This document shows positions 8,832 to 16,095 of a DNA stretch of 64,000 bases, one piece after another. The stretch lies in contig JAFDXG010000172.1 in the NCBI GenBank assembly GCA_018268105.1, positions 1-64,000 of the forward strand, in the 5' to 3' direction. The DNA comes from Bacteroidota bacterium (GTDB lineage Bacteria; Bacteroidota; Bacteroidia; Chitinophagales; Chitinophagaceae). The notes beneath the pieces are model-generated. The model had not been told where the DNA came from and searched no databases. It was given only the letters and a program-made list of their open reading frames with translations. Within the stretch, counting starts at the first letter, position 1. The number at the start of each line of letters is the position of its first letter. The translations under genes and the position numbers were made by a program.

Positions 8832-10082
8832 TCACTTCAAAATCAACTCCTGCATATTTCCATAATTTTCATAGCTGCTGGTTACCACTTTATCACCCGG
8901 GTTCAGCCCTTCCAATACTTCATAATAATCCTGGTTTTGATTGCCAAGCTTAATGTCTACACGATAGGCTTTTCTACCGTCTTCAGAAACTTTGAAAACC
9001 CAGTTACCACCTGAAGTTTGGTAGAACCCGCCCCGCGGTAGCAGCAATGCTTTTCTCTCATCGCTCAGGGCAAGTAATATTTGAAGGGTTTGTCCTCTGC
9101 GGATGCCGCTGGGTGTTTTTCCTGAAAATTCCATGTCTACCTGAAAACGACCGCTGGTAACCTGTGTAAATACTTTTTTAATCTTCAGTTCATATGTAGT
9201 ATCTGCAAAAGTAAACTCTCCCTTCTGTTCCGGATATATCCTGGACAGATAATGTTCATCCACATCTACTCTTACTTTAAATCCGCTTAATACATCTATC
9301 TGCCCCAGTCGCTGTCCCTTATTTTTATTTTCTCCGATCTCTGCATCCAGCGAGGTAAGCTGCCCGTCAACAGGTGCACGCACAATAAGATCGCCTACTT
9401 TCTTTTGCATGATATTTAATGCCTGCTGCGAACCGGCGTAGGATTGTTTATCCTGTGTAGCCTGCTGAAGTCTTGAAATAGAATCCTGTTCCAGAATTTT
9501 ACTGGTAAGCTTCTTCTTATCCAGCAAATATTTGTAATTAATCTCCGATTGTTTAAACTCCTGCGAACCAATTACTTTTTGCTCAAATAATTCTTTATTC
9601 AAAGTGTATAATCTTTCTGCTTCTTTCAACTGGCTTTCCACGTCAGCCATCTGGTTCAGTTTTGACACCGTATTTTGTTGTGCATTATTACTGTTGATCT
9701 GCATTTGAGTAAGTGTGTTATACACCGTGTTCTGAGTCCCCATAAGTGTAAGCAACAGATCCGTGTTAGAAAGACGTAATATGGGTTCTCCTTTTTTCAT
9801 AATAGTACCGTCTTCCACAAACTTTTCCTCTACTCTTCCACCTTCCTGAGCATCAAGATAAATACTGGTCAATGGAAGAACAACCCCGTTTACAGGAATA
9901 GTTTCCCGGAATACACCATTTTTGACTTCGCCTATGCTTATCCGTTCGGTATCCACATTCAGTTTTGGTTTGCCTGAGGTAAAATAATAACTTGCCGCAA
10001 TCAATACTACAATAGCTGATAAACCCAAAATCGTCAATACACGTTTGGTAGTCCACTTTTTCTTTTTTATTGCCCTGTCCAT
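8832..10082 (-). CDS. HlyD/MacA-type periplasmic adaptor subunit
   Basis: Membrane fusion protein of 416 aa linking an inner-membrane ABC transporter to an outer-membrane channel. One N-terminal membrane anchor (about 15-33) follows a Lys-rich cytoplasmic start. A lipoyl-like half follows (GGRVEEKFVEDGTIMKKGEPIL, about 81-102), then a coiled-coil hairpin (about 115-215), the second lipoyl half (about 225-250), and a beta-barrel plus membrane-proximal domain to the end. It is the first gene of the efflux locus in the direction of transcription. No TolC-like gene is in the window, so the outer-membrane partner would be encoded elsewhere. Confidence 0.93.
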   Translation of the reverse strand: MDRAIKKKKWTTKRVLTILGLSAIVVLIAASYYFTSGKPKLNVDTERISIGEVKNGVFRETIPVNGVVLPLTSIYLDAQEGGRVEEKFVEDGTIMKKGEPILRLSNTDLLLTLMGTQNTVYNTLTQMQINSNNAQQNTVSKLNQMADVESQLKEAERLYTLNKELFEQKVIGSQEFKQSEINYKYLLDKKKLTSKILEQDSISRLQQATQDKQSYAGSQQALNIMQKKVGDLIVRAPVDGQLTSLDAEIGENKNKGQRLGQIDVLSGFKVRVDVDEHYLSRIYPEQKGEFTFADTTYELKIKKVFTQVTSGRFQVDMEFSGKTPSGIRRGQTLQILLALSDERKALLLPRGGFYQTSGGNWVFKVSEDGRKAYRVDIKLGNQNQDYYEVLEGLNPGDKVVTSSYENYGNMQELILK

Positions 10083-10528
10083 TTATTAACTTTTCTTGTT
10101 TTATGACTACGGTATGATTTCTTTTTATTCCGATTAACCTTCAGATATTATATCAGGAGACAAAAATCTATACCCGGAAACTGATTTATATAAGGGAATG
10201 ATGTGCCAAAACAAACCACAATTGATTACCAGCAAGTTACAAAGTAGTTCCTCTCATGTTTGTACGCTACCGATACACAAACTGTCCGGTTTTGATACAC
10301 TTGTGCAAACTCTGAGTATTTTTTCTCTCACTGATTGCACAGAAATCCACAGATTTTAAGTATTTGTATTCAGGAGTAGTATGGAGAGATATTGGTTGGG
10401 AATTGCAAACAAAATTAATGAACCCTTTTTGCGAATCAACATCCGGGAAAAAGTTTCTGTGTAAATCTGTGAACAATGATTTCTTCCTTTACCATTCAAA
10501 TAAAAATTCGTTGAATTTTATACTTCTG
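10083..10528. repeat. Intergenic region with an inverted pair of CACAGA-type repeats
   Basis: 446 bp without a convincing gene. At 10334-10356 lies TTGCACAGAAATCCACAGA and at 10452-10474 the sequence TTTCTGTGTAAATCTGTGAA, roughly inverted with respect to each other and about 95 bp apart. The same CACAGAT-plus-spacer style recurs at 30814-30846, so this looks like a dispersed intergenic repeat. The short frames here have no family marks. Confidence 0.5.
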
Positions 10529-13162
10529 TTACCGCAACAACAGTAATGTACCTTTTTTTACAATTTTTTTACCCAGATAATCAATGCCGCTTACCATCCA
10601 TATATAAGTGTCGGTTGCCTGTTCGGCACCTTTAAGTGTACCATCCCAACCCTCTTCAGAATTAGTGGTAGAAAATACAATCTGCCCCCATCGGTTATAA
10701 ATTTTGAGATAATCAAATTGCTTTATTCCTACAGGAATTGCTCTGAATACATCATTCAGACCATCTTTGTTTGGGGTAAATGCATCGGCAACAAAAATAT
10801 CAGGCAATGTTCTAAACACCCTAACCTTCATAGTATCATAAGCAAAGCAACCTTCGGGTGTAGATACTTTTACAGAATATGTAAATTGTTCACCCGTTTC
10901 TCCTTCAAAAGTTGCCACAGGATCAGCAATATCGGTATTACTTAAAAAAGATGGCGGTGACCATTTATAGAATTCGGCGCCTGTGGCTTGCAAGTGTAGT
11001 GGTTGCCCAATAACCACTACTGTATCATTACCAGCAAAAGCAGGTACCGGTGGAATTACACGAACCAGTATATCTTTATAAGAAGGTTTGGGGCAACCCA
11101 GGGTATCCGTAACTTTTACGGTATAGGTTGTAGTTACCGGAGGATTGGCATAAGGGTTTGATACCGTATAACTATTCATACCAACAATAGGCGACCATTG
11201 ATAATATGCCCCGCCCTGTGCATACAATTGTATTCTTTTGCCATAACAAATAGAAGTATCACCAATGGAAACTATTTGCGGATAGGGTACCGTAGTAACA
11301 CGTAACCTATCTGTTGCCTGGCATTTACCAATATATGCGGAGACTGTATATAATGTGCTCTTATCAACAGGAGTAGCCATAGGGTATTTAGTATTTGGAT
11401 TGTCAAGTGTTGACTGCGGACTCCAAACATATGTAAGCCCATTACTCTTAGGATATAACTGAATAGTATCAGTAAGGCATATTGTAGTATCTTTTCCCGC
11501 ATCGAGTGTTACGAAACTCACAACATTCACATGGATAGAATCTGTAGAAGTGCAACCCGGAACGGTAGTAAGACTTACGACATAGGTAGTGGTTCTATCG
11601 GGACTCACCTGCACGGTATTACCCGTTAGTCCGCTGATATTATAGTTTGGCAGCCAGGTGTAAGTACCAGGCGCACCAGTGGCTGTTATTGATATAGTGT
11701 CAATATCACACATCAGGGTATCGTGAGGCAAATTCAATAAAGGCCTCAACCTTACCACAAGATCCTTAGACACCGTTTTCTCACACCCCTTACTATTGGT
11801 AACGGTAAGGGCTACATGATAAGTGCCGGAATCATTATAAACATAATCTGCACGGGGAACATTTGAAGTATCGTCAGCAACAGATGTTACTCCAAAATCC
11901 CATTTCCATGAATCCACAACGCCATATCTGGTGCGGGTGGTATCTGTAAAATGCATCCCTACATTTACACAACCCTCACCCACTTTAAACCCCGGGAAAA
12001 ATCCGGGATATACCTTTGCTATAGTGAAAGCTGTGTCTGAACAATCCAGGGCCCGGTTGGTGATCAGCATAATCTTGTAAGTGCCGGTATCGGTATAAGT
12101 AAAAGTGGGCCTTACTGCAGTGCTCGTATCATCTGACCTCCCTTCCACACCGAAATCCCAATAGTAAGTTTTGATCAGCGGACTGCTGCTTTTGTTTTGA
12201 AATGTAAGCGAAAATCCGTCACAACTCATATACACAGGATCCAGTGCTGCTGCTGCTATTGAACAAGATGCAACTTTTATTTGTATATCTTTTCGATGCA
12301 CATTTATTAACAACCCTTTCCTATATTCACTCACACATACAGTAAGCACATAAACACCCGCAGCGGGGGCTACACCGGCTACTATTCCTGTTTTTGTATC
12401 TAATGAAACACCCGGACCCATGGGCGAAGAAGCGTTAAACCCAAATGCATACGGAACCGGACGATATGGAGGCGGGTCTGCCGGATTAGGCTGTGGCTCA
12501 CCGGGGCTCCCACCGGCATAAGCAGTACAAAAATTATAAGTGAGAGAATCTCCATCAATATCTTTTGCACTAAAATCATACACAAAGTAATTGTCTTCAC
12601 ATACAATAACAGTGTCTTTGGTGGAAAACTCAGGGCTAGAATTTTTAGGGGCGTTATCAGATATTTTTGTACCGGGAATATCAGCAGTGTAGGTTGCACC
12701 CACCTGACCCGACCCGCTTACATTCGACATATTTTCTATTCTGCAACAGCGCTGATAGGAAATGGTATACCCGTTAGGATTTGCCGGTAATTTTGTTTTA
12801 AATATATATACCCCAACCTCATAACAAACAGGGGGGGGATTATCAATACATTTCCCCGGTGAAGTAAGTGTGAGTATGTCTCTGCGTATCATCGTCACTT
12901 CACGATTTTCAAAAACAGATAGTAACCCTGCAGAATTTTTACTATAAATAGTAATAAAGGCTGAAGCATCAAGCTGCGCCCCTGTAGAAAAGCAATCCCT
13001 GTATAATTTTAAAGTAATTTCATATTCGTATGATGTACCCGTCGAAGACCCAGGAAGGAATTTATAAGATAACTCCCCTCCGGTGATATGCCTCGCCATT
13101 AGTCCTGTGGATATACACAGACAACAAATCGTGGCCAAACAGTATTTTCTTACGTCAGTCAT
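10529..13162 (-). CDS. Secreted PKD-domain protein with T9SS type B C-terminal domain
   Basis: Large (877 aa) exported protein of the family annotated gliding motility-associated C-terminal domain-containing. It has a signal peptide (about 1-22, ending LMA-RH) and an N-terminal ARHITGGELSYK region common in this family. Two PKD-like modules lie near 310-470 (YYWDFGV...TYTDTGTY and WKWDFGV...YNDSGTY), followed by several Ig/PKD-like repeats with TTTYTV motifs. The last 89 residues contain AFTPNKDGLNDVF and IYNRWGQIVF, the marks of the type B T9SS sorting domain. It should pass the outer membrane by the PorV-containing system and be surface-exposed or released. The ATG at 13162 overlaps the stop of the hydrolase gene by 8 bp, which suggests coupled translation; a TTG one codon earlier is less likely. 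Confidence 0.92.
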   Translation of the reverse strand: MTDVRKYCLATICCLCISTGLMARHITGGELSYKFLPGSSTGTSYEYEITLKLYRDCFSTGAQLDASAFITIYSKNSAGLLSVFENREVTMIRRDILTLTSPGKCIDNPPPVCYEVGVYIFKTKLPANPNGYTISYQRCCRIENMSNVSGSGQVGATYTADIPGTKISDNAPKNSSPEFSTKDTVIVCEDNYFVYDFSAKDIDGDSLTYNFCTAYAGGSPGEPQPNPADPPPYRPVPYAFGFNASSPMGPGVSLDTKTGIVAGVAPAAGVYVLTVCVSEYRKGLLINVHRKDIQIKVASCSIAAAALDPVYMSCDGFSLTFQNKSSSPLIKTYYWDFGVEGRSDDTSTAVRPTFTYTDTGTYKIMLITNRALDCSDTAFTIAKVYPGFFPGFKVGEGCVNVGMHFTDTTRTRYGVVDSWKWDFGVTSVADDTSNVPRADYVYNDSGTYHVALTVTNSKGCEKTVSKDLVVRLRPLLNLPHDTLMCDIDTISITATGAPGTYTWLPNYNISGLTGNTVQVSPDRTTTYVVSLTTVPGCTSTDSIHVNVVSFVTLDAGKDTTICLTDTIQLYPKSNGLTYVWSPQSTLDNPNTKYPMATPVDKSTLYTVSAYIGKCQATDRLRVTTVPYPQIVSIGDTSICYGKRIQLYAQGGAYYQWSPIVGMNSYTVSNPYANPPVTTTYTVKVTDTLGCPKPSYKDILVRVIPPVPAFAGNDTVVVIGQPLHLQATGAEFYKWSPPSFLSNTDIADPVATFEGETGEQFTYSVKVSTPEGCFAYDTMKVRVFRTLPDIFVADAFTPNKDGLNDVFRAIPVGIKQFDYLKIYNRWGQIVFSTTNSEEGWDGTLKGAEQATDTYIWMVSGIDYLGKKIVKKGTLLLLR

Positions 13163-13976
13163 CAAAACAATAATTAAGGAATTCCATTATGGTAGCGCTG
13201 GTGTGGTCTTTCATTTCCCACATTCCCATGTGGGCTGCGTGAGGGAGGATATTAATAAGAGTCAATTCCGGAAAATAACATTGGCTGAGGCTGTCTTGTA
13301 AATATACACTTTTATCTTCCTCTCCTATAATAAAAAGCACAGGCTTTTTAATTTTTTTCAAAACATCAATGCTGTCCGGTCTATACATCATTGCTTCATA
13401 ATATTGTACGAGAGTATCAGCACTAAAGTTGGCAGCAAGGTCTATCAGTTCCTGCACGGATTCAGGGTGAGTTGTTTTAAATATATCGCCAAACAAATTA
13501 GGAATAGATTGTTTCAAAAATTCCTGTGCGCCATGCTTTTGTATAAAGGCAATTCCTTTTAAGCGGGCTTCTTTCTTTTCTTCACTATCAGCATAAGCAG
13601 TAGAATGAATTAACCCAAGACCCGCAAGCATATCTCCATACTTTGCTGCAAAAGCAAGAGCTATATATCCTCCCATGCTATGCCCTGCTATTACACATTG
13701 CCGAACAGCTTCATTCGCAATAATATTTTTCACAATATCAGCATAGCTGCTGATGATACCTGAAGGAGCAGTATCGTCCCCCGGCAGGAAGTGTGATTGA
13801 CCACTTCCGGGAAGGTCTGGGATTATAAGCCGGAAATGTGACGCCAGTTCAGCTTCCTGATATTTCCATATCCCACTATCTTCACCAAACCCATGTATCA
13901 ATACTACATCGGGACCATTTCCAACCACCCGATAAGCAATATCTACACCTTTATATTGTAAATTTTTATTTAGCAT
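13155..13976 (-). CDS. Alpha/beta hydrolase
   Basis: Cytoplasmic alpha/beta-hydrolase fold enzyme of 273 aa with no signal peptide. The oxyanion-region motif HGFGEDSGIW is at 28-37, the nucleophile elbow GHSMGGY places Ser at 100, a candidate acid lies in GEEDKSV near 220, and a candidate His in LPHAAHMG near 250. The length and order fit the esterase/lipase/haloperoxidase-like class, but the substrate is not predictable. It is directly upstream of, and overlapping, the T9SS-exported PKD protein; a functional link is not obvious. Confidence 0.9.
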   Translation of the reverse strand: MLNKNLQYKGVDIAYRVVGNGPDVVLIHGFGEDSGIWKYQEAELASHFRLIIPDLPGSGQSHFLPGDDTAPSGIISSYADIVKNIIANEAVRQCVIAGHSMGGYIALAFAAKYGDMLAGLGLIHSTAYADSEEKKEARLKGIAFIQKHGAQEFLKQSIPNLFGDIFKTTHPESVQELIDLAANFSADTLVQYYEAMMYRPDSIDVLKKIKKPVLFIIGEEDKSVYLQDSLSQCYFPELTLINILPHAAHMGMWEMKDHTSATIMEFLNYCFDD

Positions 13977-14133
13977 TCCTGTAGTTATTTAAATTTCGGA
14001 GCAACCGAAGTACCCTTTTGTAAGTTCGTCTTTTTTGGAATAGGAATAGAGAGCTTTATAATAAAAATTATGCAATTTGACTGGTTGAATTTTTAGGAGC
14101 ATGTTAAAGATGTATCTACTTATGACTTGCTGT

Positions 14134-14563
14134 TTAACTGCACATATATTCATACTGTGCCACAAATGAACTTGAGACGCGTATGTGCATTCGTGTAATT
14201 ACACCTTGTACATAAAATCTGCAACCATTTGAAAAAAATTCATTCCAGCCTCTTACAATAGTGGTATTATCAGAGCGGTATCCTCCCGGCTTTTGAAAAT
14301 ATAACAAACGCCTGCCAGAAAACCAAAACAGATAACACAGCCTCGAGTATAGCGCAATGCCGAGCATCATAAACAGTAGCGTAAGGATTAGTTTCCACAA
14401 TCAACAAGGTCTGTCGTACTGAACGTTTCAGTCTTGCTATCTGATCAAACAGCCGGCTGCACTTAATGCACTGTACAAAATCATCTGCCCGTTTTCTTTC
14501 AATTCCAATAGTAACGTAAATAATATAATAACCTTCAGGCAGACAAAGGATAAATAATGACAT
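14134..14563 (-). other. Two overlapping minus-strand frames, possible decayed gene
   Basis: Frames of 97 codons (14270-14563) and 88 codons (14134-14400) overlap in different registers. Both have hydrophobic stretches, with LEAVLSVLVFWQAFVIF in the first and ILTLLFMMLGIALY in the second over the same DNA, so a frameshifted small membrane protein is imaginable. I recognise no family in either, and neither has convincing start context. The whole gap 13977-14754 has no other gene that I can support. Confidence 0.2.
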
Positions 14564-14754
14564 CTATTTATTTCCGCAGAGAAGTTGCGGAATACCGGAA
14601 GGATTCTCTCTATAGTCAGCCTGAATGGGAATAAGCATAGGTAGCAATTGTAATAGCACTATATATTAAAAAATGATTTTTTTGCATACACAATTATTAT
14701 TCACGGCTATTATTGAATAATTTACACTTAATATATTCTCTCTTTAAACCTCCC

Positions 14755-15534
14755 ATGTTTATGCGAAAAATTTCCGCTTTGTTATTGATGGTACTATTTA
14801 CAATCCCTGTAAAAGCGCAGGAATCAAAGATACCTGATGTATATTTCGGGGATAGTTTTGGAGGTTTAGTGCAAAAAGCAAAGATTGTGTTGAGTCACGC
14901 TTATATGGTTCAACAGTTGGTGTATGAAACGGATACTATTCCCGGCTGGGAAGGTTTCCCGGTGAAATTATATGAATATAAAACGGGCAATGACCTTTAT
15001 ACCGGTAAGCCAAAAACAGGAAAAGTATACCTCTTAAATCCCTCTCCCGAAAAGCTGGCTATGTGGGTAGCCAATGCCTGCTGGAGTGCAAAACACAGTG
15101 TGGATACGGTCTATACTTATCAATTACTGAAATGGATTGACGGGCAGTCTAATGCTCAATTCCCGGTGAAGGGTGTAGTATATGAAGATCAATACACCAA
15201 AAATTTTCAGGAGCCTTATGTATTTAAAGACGGCGTTACAGTGTATATCAAAGACAGCACTATGTGGCCAAAAGTTAAAATCTGTACTCCGGAACAACTT
15301 GATTTCTATTTGCGCATTACCAATGCAGATATAAAACTACAAACGGGTCAGTATGCACGCATCAGCAGTACCACCCGAGAAGATTACAAAGCTAATGGAG
15401 GCTTTGAAGAGGTTGGCGATAAAGGCGACCGCAGACAGGAATGGCTGGAAGTAGTTCGTACACTATATAAGAAAGCCTGGCATTCTGATCACAATGAATT
15501 GATGGAAATGTGGGCAAAGGAGCATTTGGAATAA
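14755..15534 (+). CDS. Secreted protein of unknown function
   Basis: A 259-aa exported protein. The ATG at 14755 gives a clean signal peptide (MFMRKISALLLMVLFTIPVKAQ); a TTG-initiated extension upstream would bury it. A second ATG at 14761 is also possible. The mature part is rich in Tyr, Lys and Trp, with no repeated units and no catalytic motif that I recognise. It precedes the SusC/SusD pair by about 560 bp on the same strand, but the long gap with its own operator argues against one operon. I can give no function; a periplasmic location is likely. Confidence 0.8.
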   Translation: MFMRKISALLLMVLFTIPVKAQESKIPDVYFGDSFGGLVQKAKIVLSHAYMVQQLVYETDTIPGWEGFPVKLYEYKTGNDLYTGKPKTGKVYLLNPSPEKLAMWVANACWSAKHSVDTVYTYQLLKWIDGQSNAQFPVKGVVYEDQYTKNFQEPYVFKDGVTVYIKDSTMWPKVKICTPEQLDFYLRITNADIKLQTGQYARISSTTREDYKANGGFEEVGDKGDRRQEWLEVVRTLYKKAWHSDHNELMEMWAKEHLE

Positions 15535-16004
15535 TTTTTTTTAATCAGGCTATTCTATGCGATAGTAAACCTGGAATTGCTCATCAACTCATTAGTACTG
15601 CCTGATAGGTTTCGAATACTTATGGGGAGACACGACTGATTGCTGAATAATTTTAACTGGCTTTTTTTCATGAGTGTAAATACTCACGCGATATGGGATC
15701 ATTTACATAATATATGTTTTCACAATTGTTACTTCAGGTTCTTAAAAATGTTGTTCGCCCAAAACCTCAATAAAATCTTACTTTGAAGTATACAATGAAA
15801 CATTTTCCAATAAAAGGTTTAATACCAAATGATCAGCAATTTCTTCCACGTAATTTAACACCACAGTTTCATATTCTACCGGCAGATTCAGAACAGGAAA
15901 GAGGAACATTTTACAACCATATTTTTTAAATGATTTCTTATTCAACAGAATTATCATTATATACAAGCAAACCGGAAAATTTTCATTATAGTATCAAATA
16001 AAAA
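15535..16004. other. Long leader region before susC with a small palindrome
   Basis: About 470 bp without a supported gene. It contains TGAGTGTAAATACTCA (15671-15686; 5-bp arms, 6-bp spacer), which could be a weak hairpin or protein site. A 62-codon minus-strand frame at 15778-15966 has no family features and is not called. No sequence matching TAnnTTTG was found at suitable spacing before susC. Confidence 0.4.
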
Positions 16005-16020
16005 ATGCAAACGTTTGCAT
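16005..16020. promoter_or_regulatory. LacI-family operator-like perfect palindrome ATGCAAACGTTTGCAT
   Basis: A perfect 16-bp palindrome centred on CG, 76 bp before the susC start at 16096. The core TGCAAACGTTTGCA fits the LacI/GalR/CcpA operator pattern (central CG, TG...CA ends). No LacI-family gene is in the window, so the regulator would act in trans. Control of the following SusC/SusD genes by a sugar-responsive LacI-type protein is an inference from site and position. Confidence 0.75.
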
Positions 16021-16095
16021 GGTTCGGGTATTAAATGATTTGAAATTATAGTGCTAAGTTTACTTCTATTAATTCATTTAAAAAACTATCGGCTT

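Noticed and set aside
10267..10546. Small frames on both strands in the gap before the PKD gene
   Set aside because: They read through the CACAGA-type repeats and overlap each other on opposite strands; no protein family marks.
15778..15966. 62-codon minus-strand frame before susC
   Set aside because: No family, no start context, low-complexity AT-rich region; probably chance.
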